64,000 bases of DNA from Haladaptatus sp. DJG-WS-42. Its GTDB lineage: Archaea; Halobacteriota; Halobacteria; Halobacteriales; Halococcaceae. This document shows positions 9,110 to 17,905 of this stretch, in pieces. The DNA lies in contig NZ_CP147243.1 in assembly GCF_037198285.1 (NCBI RefSeq), positions 2,038,422 to 2,102,421 of the forward strand, given 5' to 3'. The translations under genes were made by a program, and so were the position numbers. The notes beneath the pieces were generated by a model. That model did not search any database, was not told the DNA's origin, and worked only from the letters and a program-made list of their open reading frames with translations. Every line of letters begins with the position of its first letter. Position 1 is the first letter of the stretch.

Positions 9110-10429
9110 TCACATCGCGTTCGGATCGGTCTTCAGGTACTCGCGCATGAGTACCGTCGCGTACGACCCTTTCGGCAGCGAGAAGGTGAACGTCGTGTCC
9201 GTCACGTCGAGCCCGGTCTGGAGCAAAACCGCCCGCCGAGTGCCCTTCGAATGGAACTCACCGGGCAGGTCGAAGTCCTCGCGCGTGAGGTTCTCAGCGT
9301 CGAGCACCTCGCGGGCGATGTCGCCGGGTTCACCGTCTGCGAACTCCGTCTCTGTGCCGATGAGCGGCGCGGTCACGAACGCTCGCCCGCGCTCGCAGTG
9401 GCGGTTGATGGTGTCCACGCGCGTTTCGGTCACGGCCTGCTCGCGGTCGGTGTCGGGCAACACGAGGTCGCCGGGGGCGCTCGTGTCCGCAAAACAGACC
9501 ACGTCGCCCGCCACAGCGTTGTCGAACGGTATTCCACGGGCAAGGCGCTCTGAGAGAATCTTGTTGAACAGGTAGGACTGCGCCGCGTTCACCATCAGCC
9601 GCTGGAGGTTGGTGGGCAGCGTTTCGAGCGCCTCGCGGAAGTCGTCGGGCGTCTCGCCGCCGTTCTCGACGAGTTTGTGGAGCATCGCTCGCTCGTAGCC
9701 GAGGTAGCCCGGATAGTCGTCTAAGGCGGCTTTCCAGTCGCGTGTCTCCTCGACAAAGGCGCGTGCCTCGCGCGTCTGGTCGCGCTCTCTGTCTGCGGGA
9801 TTCCCCACATATGCCAGCACCGCGTCTTCCCAATCGCCGCGGACGACGGCGAGGCCGACTTCGTGGCTGACCGGGCGCTGGCTGCCGAATCGCTGGTGGC
9901 CAAAGAAGTTCGGCACGCCGACGACACCTTCGCGGCCGCCGAACGCAGAGAGCGAATCCGTGATTTCCGGGACGTTCTCCGGGTGTTCTGCATCGCGCAC
10001 TCGAATCGAGAACTCGTTGCCTGCGAGGTCGCCAAACTGGAGGCCGCGACCCGCTCGCCCGAGCACTTCGATGTCGGCGTCTGGGATGTCTGGCAACTCC
10101 TCTGGCGTCGCGTCGTAGATGCTGAACAGCTGGGTGGTGACGGCGTGTTTGTCTTTCGTCCCGGCCCACGAGAGCCGTTCGCGGCTCACGCCCATGCGCG
10201 AGGCGACTTCTTTCGTAAACTGGTTGGTGTCCCACGATTCGAGCGTCGCCCGGAAGACGAGATAGGCGTAGGAACCGGGGTCTGCGTCCACGGGTTCGAC
10301 CGAGAATCGTTCGAGTTCACGCACCCGGAAATCTGCGGGTGAGACGCGGAGGCGGCCGCCGATGCCGTCTGCGTCGCTCACGTAGTGGTCGATACCGACC
10401 ACCTGTTCTACGGGCTGGGCCGGACGCAT
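9110..10429 (-). CDS. truD: tRNA pseudouridine(13) synthase TruD
   Basis: A 439-residue TruD-family enzyme that converts U13 of some tRNAs to pseudouridine. The catalytic Asp is Asp93 in [12 protein letters not shown]. Other family motifs are [13 protein letters not shown] and [15 protein letters not shown], with the TRUD insertion domain between them. The length is normal for the archaeal form. It probably belongs to one transcript with pth2, which lies upstream on the same strand beyond a small plus-strand zinc-finger gene, and with the DUF2103 gene downstream. The N-terminus MRPAQPVEQ is typical of haloarchaeal copies. Confidence 0.93.
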   Translation of the reverse strand: MRPAQPVEQVVGIDHYVSDADGIGGRLRVSPADFRVRELERFSVEPVDADPGSYAYLVFRATLESWDTNQFTKEVASRMGVSRERLSWAGTKDKHAVTTQLFSIYDATPEELPDIPDADIEVLGRAGRGLQFGDLAGNEFSIRVRDAEHPENVPEITDSLSAFGGREGVVGVPNFFGHQRFGSQRPVSHEVGLAVVRGDWEDAVLAYVGNPADRERDQTREARAFVEETRDWKAALDDYPGYLGYERAMLHKLVENGGETPDDFREALETLPTNLQRLMVNAAQSYLFNKILSERLARGIPFDNAVAGDVVCFADTSAPGDLVLPDTDREQAVTETRVDTINRHCERGRAFVTAPLIGTETEFADGEPGDIAREVLDAENLTREDFDLPGEFHSKGTRRAVLLQTGLDVTDTTFTFSLPKGSYATVLMREYLKTDPNAM

Positions 10430-10582
10430 CAGGCACGGCCTCCGGACGGAGCAAGAGTCATATCGGGAACTTCTCGCGGACTACCTTAAGGGCACCAACC
10501 TCGGGTCGGGGGCACCTGGCGGTGACTCACTTACCCGTACGTTGGCGCGGATTCATGCCCTCTGTGCGCCTATTTCCTTGTT

Positions 10583-10705
10583 ATGGGTGTCAAACACAGC
10601 CATACAGACCATTCCGGCCACGAGCACTTCGAGTGCGCCTGCGGCGAAGTGTTCCACTCGGAAGCCGAATTAGAAAAACACAAAAAAGAAGTCCACGGCA
10701 AGTAA
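10583..10705 (+). CDS. C2H2-type zinc-finger microprotein
   Basis: A 40-residue open frame starting MGVKHSHTDHSGHEHFECAC. The C-terminal half forms a single C2H2-like finger: CAC, then Phe and Leu at the usual core positions (GEVFHSEAELEKH), then the two histidines of KHKKEVH. The cysteines are spaced CxC rather than the common CxxC. The His-rich N-terminus adds possible metal ligands. The gene lies alone on the plus strand between truD and pth2, and is followed by a T run. Small zinc-finger proteins of this size are common in haloarchaea; the role is unknown. Confidence 0.75.
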   Translation: MGVKHSHTDHSGHEHFECACGEVFHSEAELEKHKKEVHGK

Positions 10706-10714
10706 CCGACCGGC

Positions 10715-10721
10715 TTTTTTT
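10715..10721 (+). terminator. T7 run, probable archaeal terminator
   Basis: Seven consecutive T residues begin ten bases after the stop of the C2H2 microprotein and run into the stop codon of the convergent pth2 gene. Oligo-T on the coding strand is the usual intrinsic terminator in archaea. No strong hairpin precedes it. Confidence 0.55.
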
Positions 10722-11058
10722 AGAACAGCGAGAGGTCGCCCGTCACCTTGTCCACGAGGTTGTCCTGTGCGGGGCCAACGGCGAGCGTCGTGACCGTCCC
10801 CGGCTCTAACTGCGTGTGTCCGGCGTCGCGGATAATGGCGTAGGGCAGGCCCTCGGCGCGGGCTTTGTCGGCGAGTTCGAACAGTTCGGCTTCGCTGCTT
10901 GCTTTGAGGACGACCTTCTTCTGGCCCTCACCTTTCCATTTCGAGCGGGCGCGAGAGTCCGCGTCTTCGTAGGCAGAAAGCGAGGCGTGGGCGACTTGGG
11001 CGGCGAGTTTGCCCGTGCCCATGCCGATGTCCGTGCGGGCGACGATGGCTTGTTTCAT
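10720..11058 (-). CDS. pth2: peptidyl-tRNA hydrolase, archaeal/eukaryotic type
   Basis: A 112-residue Pth2. It frees tRNA from peptidyl-tRNAs that drop off the ribosome. Family signatures are [26 protein letters not shown] at the N-terminus (Lys17, Gln21 and His24 region) and the C-terminal [21 protein letters not shown], including the catalytic Asp/Thr region. The length is normal. truD lies downstream on the same strand, a pairing common in haloarchaea; a 40-codon zinc-finger gene on the opposite strand sits between them. Confidence 0.95.
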   Translation of the reverse strand: MKQAIVARTDIGMGTGKLAAQVAHASLSAYEDADSRARSKWKGEGQKKVVLKASSEAELFELADKARAEGLPYAIIRDAGHTQLEPGTVTTLAVGPAQDNLVDKVTGDLSLF

Positions 11059-11143
11059 ACACGAGGCGAGTCGGTGGTAAACTATAGGTGTGGCTACTCG
11101 CCTGTGGGATAACTACTTAAATTATTGACGTGAATTGTGGCGT

Positions 11144-11776
11144 GTGCTCCAAACCCTCCTCTTCGACCCTGATGCGTTTTTCGCGGACAATCCGTGGGCG
11201 GATGACTTCGTGGCCGCGGCTGGGGCCGTGGCTGCCGTCGCCGTCGTTACCGTCCTCAACCTTCTGCTCATCGGCGTGATTCTCACCCAAAAAATCGATG
11301 GAACCGTCACCCAGAACGGGCGGCAAGTCTCGATGGATTCGATTTTCTGGGATGTCCTGTTCGGTCAACTGTTTACGGTTTTCTTCGCCGTGTTCCTCGG
11401 CTGGGTGCTCCTCACGGTGTTGCTCCACATTGGTATCAAACTCGCAAACGGTGAGGGAACGTTCAGGGACTCGCTCCGCATCACTGGCTGGGCAATGGTG
11501 CCAACGATTTTTACCGCCTTCCTCGGGACGCTGTCGGTCTATCTCACGCTTCGCGGCCAACCGGTGACCAGTTCGACCAGTCAACTCACCGCGCTCGTTG
11601 CGCGTATGGAGGGCGGCACTGGTGTGCTTGGCATCTTCGTCGCGCTCATCGGCACCGTGTGGCAGGGTTATATCTGGACGTTTGGCATCAAACACTTCCA
11701 CAGCCTGAAACTCGACACTGCCATGGGCGTCGCCGGGATTGTCGCGCTCATCTTTTTCCTCTTCTCTGTGATTTGA
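11144..11776 (+). CDS. Yip1-domain integral membrane protein
   Basis: A protein of about 210 residues with five hydrophobic helices (first at about 25-48, last at about 190-208), resembling the Yip1 family. The N-terminal LLFDPDAFFAD element is the amphipathic lead-in usual for these proteins. No ATG is available at the N-terminus. GTG at 11144 is taken as the start, and TTG at 11135 is an alternative that adds three residues. The function of Yip1 proteins in archaea is not established. It is divergent from pth2 with 85 bases between the starts. Confidence 0.7.
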   Translation: MLQTLLFDPDAFFADNPWADDFVAAAGAVAAVAVVTVLNLLLIGVILTQKIDGTVTQNGRQVSMDSIFWDVLFGQLFTVFFAVFLGWVLLTVLLHIGIKLANGEGTFRDSLRITGWAMVPTIFTAFLGTLSVYLTLRGQPVTSSTSQLTALVARMEGGTGVLGIFVALIGTVWQGYIWTFGIKHFHSLKLDTAMGVAGIVALIFFLFSVI

Positions 11777-11838
11777 AGATAGATTTGCATTCGCCCCAAC
11801 CAGCGCCTTTTACGACCCCCGGTGTGCGATAGAGTGAT

Positions 11839-12426
11839 ATGATACTATCAGACGCGGACATCCGCGAGCGACTCACGGACGGTGACCTCGTCGTTGGCCC
11901 CTTAGACGACCCGGAACTCCAGATTCAACCGGCAAGCATCGACCTCCGGCTTGGCCCCGAGTTCCTCGAATTTCAGCGCGCGAACATCCCGTGTATCCAC
12001 CCGAACCGCGACGATGAAGTGGGAAAATACGTCAAAGAAACCGTCGTCGAAGATGGTGAGGAGTTCATCTTGCACCCCGGCGACTTCGTCCTCGGAACGA
12101 CCATCGAGCGCGTCGAAATTCCGGCAGACCTGCTTGCGCACGTCGAAGGCCGCTCCTCGCTCGGTCGGCTCGCCATCGTCGTCCACGCCACGGCGGGCGT
12201 CGTAGACCCCGGCTACCGTGGCCAAATCACGCTCGAACTCTCGAATCTCGGCACGGCTCCGGTCGCGCTCACCCCGGGCATGCGCATCTCGCAACTCATC
12301 TTCACGGAACTCAAAACCCGCGCAGAGCGCCCGTATGGGTCGTCTCGCGGCTCGAAGTACCAAGACCAGGTCGGCCCACAGGCGTCGCGGATTGGGGGTG
12401 ACCGGGAGTTCGGTGGCGACCAGTGA
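11839..12426 (+). CDS. dcd: dCTP deaminase
   Basis: A 195-residue trimeric dCTP deaminase that forms dUTP (or dUMP in bifunctional forms) for dTTP synthesis. Visible motifs are the substrate loop RSSLGRLAI, and [19 protein letters not shown] with the catalytic Glu, followed by [12 protein letters not shown]. The C-terminal nucleotide-closing tail [14 protein letters not shown] is present. Its stop TGA overlaps the GTG start of thiR by four bases, so the two are translationally coupled. Whether it also acts as a dUTPase cannot be told from sequence alone. Confidence 0.94.
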   Translation: MILSDADIRERLTDGDLVVGPLDDPELQIQPASIDLRLGPEFLEFQRANIPCIHPNRDDEVGKYVKETVVEDGEEFILHPGDFVLGTTIERVEIPADLLAHVEGRSSLGRLAIVVHATAGVVDPGYRGQITLELSNLGTAPVALTPGMRISQLIFTELKTRAERPYGSSRGSKYQDQVGPQASRIGGDREFGGDQ

Positions 12427-13319
12427 GATTCGTCGAAGAAATCGTCGTAGACGAGTTCCTGCCGACGTTTCGCTCGATGCTCGCAGAAGCCCTGCGCGAG
12501 CGCGGCCTGACCCAGAGCGAGGTCGCATCCGTCCTCGGCATCAGCCAGAGTGCGGTCTCAAAATACGCCCACGGCGAGGTGACGCGAAACGAGCAAATCC
12601 TCGCAGACCCGCGTGTCGAACAACTCGTCACCCGGCTCGCAGACGGGCTCGCGGCGGGCGATATGAGTCCGGTACAGGGACTCGTTGAGACTGAGGTCCT
12701 CATCCGCAAACTCGAACGCGGCGACCTCCTCGCGCAACTCCACGAAGCGGAGATGCCGGCGCTTTCGCGTTTCGATGGTTCGCTCTCGATTCACGACCCG
12801 GAAAGCGGTCTCAGAGCGTCAGAGCGCGCGCTGTCGTCGGCTCGACGCGGCGTGCGCACCCTCCAGAACACGAGCGGGTTTGCGACGCTCATTCCAAATG
12901 TGGGGTCGAACCTCGTCGAGTGCCTGCCGGATGCGACGACCATCGACGACGTGGTGGGCGTCCCCGGGCGCATTTTCGACGTGAAAGGGCAGGCAACCGT
13001 CCCCGGCGACCCGGAGTTCGGCGTGAGCGAGCACCTCGCGGGCGTCTTGCTCGCCGCGCGCAGAAACGGCAACCCGGCGCGCGCGGTGCTCAACATTCGC
13101 TACGACGAGGCCATCGTCGCCGCACTCGAGGCGACCGACGCGAAAGCCGTCTCCTTCGATGCCCAACTCCCGCTTGACGAAGCCATCGACGCCGCGCTCG
13201 CAGACACGCCCGACGCGGACGTGCTCTACCAGCCCGGAAGCTTCGGCATCGAACCCATCACCTACCTCCTCGGGCGCGACGCCCAAGCCGTTGCAGAGCG
13301 TATCCGGGACTTGGTATGA
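12423..13319 (+). CDS. thiR: HTH transcriptional regulator with ThiN-like domain (ThiR)
   Basis: A 298-residue protein with an N-terminal helix-turn-helix of XRE type (residues about 18-58, [25 protein letters not shown]) and a C-terminal thiamine-phosphate-synthase-like (ThiN) domain from about 125. In ThiR proteins the ThiN domain senses thiamine phosphate and the HTH controls thiamine genes. A thi4 gene and a palindrome in its promoter lie about 1.9 kb away (15229-15254), supporting this role. It starts with GTG overlapping the dcd stop and ends in an ATGA overlap with the methyltransferase, so the three form one operon. Confidence 0.88.
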   Translation: MRFVEEIVVDEFLPTFRSMLAEALRERGLTQSEVASVLGISQSAVSKYAHGEVTRNEQILADPRVEQLVTRLADGLAAGDMSPVQGLVETEVLIRKLERGDLLAQLHEAEMPALSRFDGSLSIHDPESGLRASERALSSARRGVRTLQNTSGFATLIPNVGSNLVECLPDATTIDDVVGVPGRIFDVKGQATVPGDPEFGVSEHLAGVLLAARRNGNPARAVLNIRYDEAIVAALEATDAKAVSFDAQLPLDEAIDAALADTPDADVLYQPGSFGIEPITYLLGRDAQAVAERIRDLV

Positions 13320-13987
13320 GCGGCATCGCCGACGCACAAGATTTCTACGGCCGGTGGGCGCGACTCTACGACGTGATCGCGACGCACACGCCGGGCGTTG
13401 GCTCGATACGTGACACCGCCGTCTCGACGCTCGCGCTCGAACCCGGCGATACGGTCGTCGACATGGGCTGTGGGACGGGGGTGAACTTCCCCTTTATCCG
13501 CGAGCAAATCGGACCCGACGGGACGCTCGTGGGCATTGACTATACGTCTGAGATGCTCGACCACGCCCGCGACCGCATCGACCGCGAAGGCTGGGACAAC
13601 GTTCACGTCGTCCGTGGTGACGCGAGCAGGCCACCCATATTCGGGCCTGTAGACGCCGTGTTTTCGTCGTTCGTCGTTGGCATGCTCGCAGACCCGGCGC
13701 GCGTCGTTGACGACTGGATTGCTCTGTTGCGTCCGGGCGGCCGCATCACGCTGCTCGATGCGGCCCAGAGTTCACACCTCGCAGGCGAGCCGTTCAACCT
13801 CCTCTTTCAACTGTTCGTCCTCGCGTCGTCGCCGCCTGGAACCAGCCGTCGGCACGAAATTCCGCCGTGGGAGGTGCTCGATGAACGCGTGGCCGCTGCT
13901 CGACGGACGCTCGAACATCGCACGACGGGGCGCCATCACGCAGCGCACGCGCTCGGTTTCGTGCAGGTGACCGGCGGCACCGTCTGA
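13316..13987 (+). CDS. class I SAM-dependent methyltransferase
   Basis: A 223-residue methyltransferase of the UbiE/Methyltransf_25 type. Motif I is VVDMGCGTGVNF (about residues 47-58), with GIDYTSEMLDHARDR as the acidic loop, and motif IV/V is near DAVFSSFVVGML and LRPGGRITLLDAA. The substrate is unknown; related proteins methylate quinones, small molecules or lipids. The start ATG overlaps the thiR stop by four bases. The last 40 residues are Arg/His-rich and less conserved-looking. Confidence 0.87.
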   Translation: MSGIADAQDFYGRWARLYDVIATHTPGVGSIRDTAVSTLALEPGDTVVDMGCGTGVNFPFIREQIGPDGTLVGIDYTSEMLDHARDRIDREGWDNVHVVRGDASRPPIFGPVDAVFSSFVVGMLADPARVVDDWIALLRPGGRITLLDAAQSSHLAGEPFNLLFQLFVLASSPPGTSRRHEIPPWEVLDERVAAARRTLEHRTTGRHHAAHALGFVQVTGGTV

Positions 13988-14038
13988 CAGGTCTGAAAAA
14001 CAGTAAGGTTTGATACGCTCGCCGCCTAACTCTAAGAT

Positions 14039-14305
14039 ATGGTGGGTGCTAGCAAACAACATGGGGGCGCCGTCGGCGACGATGTTGATACCTGTCCGCA
14101 CGTCGGGGCGGTCGCACACCATGCGTTTGGGCTGCTCGGTTTAGCGATTGTACTGGTTATCCTCGCAAGCGCCTACTCGATATTCTACCTGTTCGCACAG
14201 GGATTTGGCGTGCTCGCCTCGACCGCCATCGTGTTCGCCGTCCTCCTGTTGTGGGTCGGCGTTTGGCTGTCGATGGAGGTCGCGTGGACGCGACGGACGG
14301 CTTAG
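14039..14305 (+). CDS. small membrane protein, unknown
   Basis: An 88-residue protein with two strong hydrophobic helices (about 27-52 and 58-78) separated by a short turn. The N-terminus carries a few Cys/His residues ([10 protein letters not shown]) that could bind metal or haem, but no family motif is recognised. Its stop overlaps the convergent thi4 stop by four bases, and both reading frames show normal haloarchaeal codon use. Product real, function unknown. Confidence 0.65.
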   Translation: MVGASKQHGGAVGDDVDTCPHVGAVAHHAFGLLGLAIVLVILASAYSIFYLFAQGFGVLASTAIVFAVLLLWVGVWLSMEVAWTRRTA

Positions 14306-15228
14306 TCGTCTGCAGGCGCGACTTCCGGGCGGAGGGTGACGGGCTCTGCGTCCACGTCTAACTCGTCCAGTGCAGCTTGGGCAGCTTTTTTCCCCGAGAG
14401 CAACATCGCGCCGAAGGTCGGCCCCATGCGCGGCAGGCCGTAGGTCGTTGCGGTTGCCATGCCTGTGACGATGACGCCCGGGTGGGTGAGGCCCGTGTTT
14501 TCGACGACGGCGTCCTCGGACTTGCCGACCCACATCGAGTCGTGACCGGGCGAGTCGTGACCGGGTGCGCCGTACTCGCCGGAGCCGGTTTTGTCCATGC
14601 CGGTGTTGTGTTCTGCAGCGTGGTCGAGACCGGGCGCGGAGAACACGCCTCGCTCTCTGAGTTTGCTGATGACGAGGGCGTCGTGGCCCGTGCCGTCGAT
14701 GACGAGGTCGCTTTCTACGGCTACGGGGTCAACGCACGTGAGTTCGCGCGGCAGGGCGTGGACGGGCGTCCAGTTCATCACGATACCGCCGACGCGGTGG
14801 TCCTCGCGCACCACGATGTCCGTGAACTCGGTCATATTCTGTATCTTCGCACCCGCAGCACACGCTGCCTTGATGAGCGCGGATGTCGCGTAGGGGCCAT
14901 CTGCGAGATAGAGCCCCGCTGTGTCCGTTTCTTCGTACGGGACACCGAGTTCGGCGAGCACGCGGTGGGCCGGACTCCGGACGGTAATCTTGTTCATCAA
15001 GAAGCCGCCGAGCCAGAACCCACCCCCGAGGTAGTTGTTCTTCTCTACGACCATCGTTTTCACGCCACGACTCGCCAACTCTCTGGCCGCGATGAGTCCT
15101 GATGGACCACCGCCGACGATGATAACGTCGGATTCAACGTGGTCTAAAAACTCCTCGCTCCACGATTTGGCGATTGCGCTTGTCACTGCTGCCTCACTCG
15201 CTGGACTGAATGGGTCGAACTGGGCCAT
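14302..15228 (-). CDS. thi4: thiamine thiazole synthase Thi4 (cysteine type)
   Basis: A 308-residue Thi4. It builds the adenylated thiazole precursor of thiamine from NAD and glycine. The Rossmann motif [20 protein letters not shown] starts at residue 34, and [15 protein letters not shown] follows. Cys165 in ELTCVDP sits where yeast and Haloferax enzymes have the sulfur-donating cysteine; methanogen homologues carry His. It is therefore predicted to be a single-turnover enzyme that gives up its own sulfur. The region [17 protein letters not shown] has a short duplicated Pro-Gly-His-Asp. A palindrome sits directly in front of the start (15229-15254). Confidence 0.94.
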   Translation of the reverse strand: MAQFDPFSPASEAAVTSAIAKSWSEEFLDHVESDVIIVGGGPSGLIAARELASRGVKTMVVEKNNYLGGGFWLGGFLMNKITVRSPAHRVLAELGVPYEETDTAGLYLADGPYATSALIKAACAAGAKIQNMTEFTDIVVREDHRVGGIVMNWTPVHALPRELTCVDPVAVESDLVIDGTGHDALVISKLRERGVFSAPGLDHAAEHNTGMDKTGSGEYGAPGHDSPGHDSMWVGKSEDAVVENTGLTHPGVIVTGMATATTYGLPRMGPTFGAMLLSGKKAAQAALDELDVDAEPVTLRPEVAPADD

Positions 15229-15254
15229 ACCACCTAGTGATATTACTAAGTGGT
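15229..15254. promoter_or_regulatory. inverted repeat in the thi4 promoter, likely ThiR operator
   Basis: Arms ACCACCTAGT (15229-15238) and ACTAAGTGGT (15245-15254) are reverse complements at 9 of 10 positions, with a 6-base spacer. The element touches the thi4 start codon on one side and a TATA-like TTAATA (15255-15260, minus strand) on the other. A bound protein would therefore cover the transcription start of a leaderless mRNA. ThiR, encoded nearby, is the natural candidate; the link is inference. Confidence 0.65.
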
Positions 15255-15260
15255 ATTAAT
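15255..15260 (-). promoter_or_regulatory. TATA-like box of thi4
   Basis: TTAATA on the minus strand, 27-32 bases upstream of the thi4 ATG. This is the distance expected when transcription starts at or next to the start codon. Confidence 0.5.
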
Positions 15261-15269
15261 GCCTTCTGG

Positions 15270-15530
15270 TCAGTTCGACTCGTGGTCTACTGGGTGCAAC
15301 TCGTCGGTTCGTCGCCAGTGTCGGTACTGGCGGGGTCGGAACACGGTTGGAGGGCTCACCGAGAGATGGCGGGAAAGGGCGCTCACGAGGACGGCCGAGA
15401 CCAACACAACGGTACAGAACAAGCTCAGGGTAACGCTCAACTGCTCTGTGTACGTCGCGGTGGCAACAGCAAGAAGCAGCGTGCCCACGACGAGGCGAAG
15501 GAGGCGGTCTGTTCCGGCGTCGGTCTGCAT
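15270..15530 (-). CDS. small membrane protein, DUF2892/YgaP-like
   Basis: An 86-residue protein starting MQTDAGTDRLLRLVVGTLLL. Two hydrophobic helices (about 10-28 and 31-50) and the opening TDRLLR resemble the DUF2892 family of small two-helix proteins. The C-terminal 35 residues are polar and Arg/His-rich. The start at 15530 is preferred because it puts the typical TDR motif near the N-terminus; the longer open frame overlaps the end of the coaA-type gene. It probably follows the CoA genes in the same transcript. Family assignment tentative. Confidence 0.6.
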   Translation of the reverse strand: MQTDAGTDRLLRLVVGTLLLAVATATYTEQLSVTLSLFCTVVLVSAVLVSALSRHLSVSPPTVFRPRQYRHWRRTDELHPVDHESN

Positions 15531-15585
15531 CGCATCCCTACAGAGGCGCGCAACCGGCCTAATCTCGAAGCCCAACCAGTTCGGG

Positions 15586-16338
15586 TTACTCTCGGTCGAT
15601 ACCAGTTCGAATCGCTTGCTCTGCGGCGTCGAGGGTGGCCTCGCGGTCGAAATCTGCGACGATGGCTTCGAGTTCCTCACGAGCGGCGTCTTGCAGGTCG
15701 CGGGCGTGGCGCGTGATGTTCGGAATCGCCCGCATCACGTTGTCGATGACGGGAACCGCGGCCATCTGCGGGGAGCGCGACTTCGGGTTCAGGTCGACGA
15801 CGATTTCGGTTTTCCCCATCGCACCGAGTGCTTCTGCGCGGTCACCATCTTCGAGTGGGACGAGCACCACATCGGCGTCGAAGATGCCGTCTGCATCCAC
15901 CTTGCCGCGCTCGTGGCTCAGGCCCGGAATCCGTGCGTCTGCAGTCAGCCCTTTCACGTCGTCTGCACCGTGTTCTGTGAGGTGGTCGGCGATGGCTTGC
16001 ATGCGTTCTGGCGTGCGATTGAACAGATTCACCTCGATGTCTGCGCCCGTCGCTTCAGCCAGTTCGACGATTTCACCCGGGACGAGCGCCGCGACGTTGC
16101 CGTTCACCGAGAGCACGGCGTGGTCTGCGAGCAGAAGGTGGGCGGCCGCGGCGCGGGCGGCGGCGTCGGCGCTCGGCAGCGTTTGTTCTCCGAGCAGGTA
16201 GTCGTAGGCCTCGCCGCGCCCTTCGGCGATGAGCCCTTGGAGGCTCGTAATGCCCTTTTTTACCCCTTGTTCGATACGGTGTCGCGTGAGCAGCGATGCG
16301 TATCGAGGGTGGTCTTCTGGAACCTCGATTTCGCTCAT
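15586..16338 (-). CDS. 4-phosphopantoate-beta-alanine ligase (archaeal PPS)
   Basis: A 250-residue phosphopantothenate synthetase (former DUF137). It joins 4-phosphopantoate and beta-alanine with ATP, the archaeal route to CoA. The N-terminal signature IPEDHPRY-like (VPEDHPRYASLLTRHRIEQG) is followed by GITSLQGLIAEGRGEAYDYLLGE, the nucleotide part SVNGNVAALVPGE, and DLNPKSRSPQMA near the C-terminus. The start at 16338 (MSEIEVPEDHPR) gives the normal N-terminus. It lies 37 bases downstream of pantoate kinase, the preceding enzyme, in the same orientation. Confidence 0.92.
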   Translation of the reverse strand: MSEIEVPEDHPRYASLLTRHRIEQGVKKGITSLQGLIAEGRGEAYDYLLGEQTLPSADAAARAAAAHLLLADHAVLSVNGNVAALVPGEIVELAEATGADIEVNLFNRTPERMQAIADHLTEHGADDVKGLTADARIPGLSHERGKVDADGIFDADVVLVPLEDGDRAEALGAMGKTEIVVDLNPKSRSPQMAAVPVIDNVMRAIPNITRHARDLQDAAREELEAIVADFDREATLDAAEQAIRTGIDRE

Positions 16339-16375
16339 TACCACTGTTTGAGCCGTCCACCTGAAAAATCGCGCG

Positions 16376-17209
16376 TTACTCAGCCAGGGTGGCTCCCGGC
16401 GGATGAATCCGACACGCAGACGCGTCGTAGCCAGCATCGGTGAGCCCCGTCCCGAGGGCGAACACCGTCTGGCCGAGCATCGCCATCGCCGCCTGCCCGC
16501 CGTCTGCCCGGACGGCGTCGATTGTCTCCGCTACTTCGGGCGTCAGCAAGTCCGCCTCACGGGCGAACTTCCGTGAGGCAATCATGAATCGCGTGAGCGT
16601 TGGCTCCTCCATCAGATAGGTCAGCGCGCGCTCGCCTGCATTCGTGAGCTGCTCTGTGTCGCCGGTGATGATGTCGGCGGTCGAAAGCGACCCAAACGTA
16701 CAGTATTCGACGCGCGCTAAGGCGGGGATCCCGTCCAACAGGCCGTAACCGGGCGCGCCGGGTTCAAGTCGGACGGGGACGCCACCTCGGGATTGGGCCA
16801 CCACGTCGCCGAGACCGGTTCCGGCGGTCACCTCACCAGCGTGGGCGAGGCCGACGAGCGCGTTTTCAGAGCGGTGACAATCGAAAACAGCGTTCGCGCC
16901 GAGTGCCGCGCCGAGGGCGGTTGCCCCGGAGACACCAAAGCCCGCGCTGATTGGCAAGTCGGTCGTCGCCGTCACCGTACACGAAACGTCAAGCGCTGTG
17001 AGTACGTGGTTTACTGCGGTCATCTCCGCTTGCTGGCCGTTGAGCGTGACCGTCGTTTCGTCCGCCGGTTCGACGGTGACGCGGACGCCGTCAGAAAGGG
17101 TAAGCCCCGCCCCGCGCGACCCGGCACGGAGTGGGTCGTCGTGGTGATGGGCGCTGAAAAAACCGGTGACGTGGCCGGGAACGAACGCGTCCGCACGCTC
17201 GTGGCTCAT
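16376..17209 (-). CDS. pantoate kinase
   Basis: A 277-residue GHMP-superfamily pantoate kinase, which phosphorylates pantoate before the ligase step of archaeal CoA synthesis. The N-terminus FVPGHVTGFFSAH is characteristic, and the GHMP glycine-rich loop is PISAGFGVSGATALGAALG (about 106-124). EVTAGTGLGDVVAQSRGG is the second family motif. It is the first gene of the pair with the ligase at 15586. The upstream 72 bases to the PPOX gene contain no recognisable gene. Confidence 0.92.
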   Translation of the reverse strand: MSHERADAFVPGHVTGFFSAHHHDDPLRAGSRGAGLTLSDGVRVTVEPADETTVTLNGQQAEMTAVNHVLTALDVSCTVTATTDLPISAGFGVSGATALGAALGANAVFDCHRSENALVGLAHAGEVTAGTGLGDVVAQSRGGVPVRLEPGAPGYGLLDGIPALARVEYCTFGSLSTADIITGDTEQLTNAGERALTYLMEEPTLTRFMIASRKFAREADLLTPEVAETIDAVRADGGQAAMAMLGQTVFALGTGLTDAGYDASACRIHPPGATLAE

Positions 17210-17281
17210 CGCGTGTCTGCCTCCCGTGCCCAGTCGCCCAGCATTGTCTACTCGCCGTTCGGTTACCCGCTTGTAAAACGC

Positions 17282-17857
17282 TTACAGTTTGCCGTCGCTG
17301 AAGAAGCCGGTTCGCTTTGCCTCGTCGTCGTCGGTGCCCCACGGCGGGCTGAACTCCTCGATTGAGAGCTGTGGGAGGTGTTTCGCGCAATGAATGTACG
17401 CTTCCTCGACTTCGAGTTCGACCCACACCTTCTTGCGGTCGGTTCCGGCGGGGTCAGTAACCCCTGCAATCTCCTCACGAAGCCGTGCAGGGCCGTTTAC
17501 GTGCAGGCCGACTGTCGTGTCCCACCAGTCAACGAACGTGAGGCTTGCGTACGGGTTTTCTTCGATGTTCCCGAGCGAGGCGTGGACGCCGTTGCCCCGA
17601 TATTCAGGATACGCGAGCGTTTTCTCGTCTACGACGGTGACGAACCCGCGAGGCCCGAGACGGGGCGAGCAGTCGGTGTGACCGTTGCCGTCCGCAGTGG
17701 CGAGAAAGAACATGATGCGTTCTGCGATGAATCGCTGCATCACGTCGTTTAGCTCCTCGTGCATGCTGTCTTCGTAGAAGCGCAGCGCCTGTTCTTTGGT
17801 TCCAAACCGCTCCTGCAGGGTGTGCTCGCCGTCGCTGCCCGGCAGCTCGTCGCTCAT
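17282..17857 (-). CDS. pyridoxamine 5'-phosphate oxidase family protein
   Basis: A 191-residue PPOX-type split-barrel flavoprotein. The core FFLATADGNGHTDCSPR followed by GFVTVVDEKTLAYPEYRGNG matches the FMN-binding beta-barrel of this superfamily, and the strand NPYASLTFVDWWDTTVGLHVNG follows. The C-terminus VEEAYIHCAKHLP is also typical. Members oxidise or reduce varied substrates or bind F420 or haem. True PdxH activity is unlikely to be assignable from this sequence. It lies upstream of pantoate kinase on the same strand. Confidence 0.82.
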   Translation of the reverse strand: MSDELPGSDGEHTLQERFGTKEQALRFYEDSMHEELNDVMQRFIAERIMFFLATADGNGHTDCSPRLGPRGFVTVVDEKTLAYPEYRGNGVHASLGNIEENPYASLTFVDWWDTTVGLHVNGPARLREEIAGVTDPAGTDRKKVWVELEVEEAYIHCAKHLPQLSIEEFSPPWGTDDDEAKRTGFFSDGKL

Positions 17858-17905
17858 TGTGGCCGCTTGGGAAGTCGAGACTATGGGCGTATCGGTTTCG
17901 GGAGT

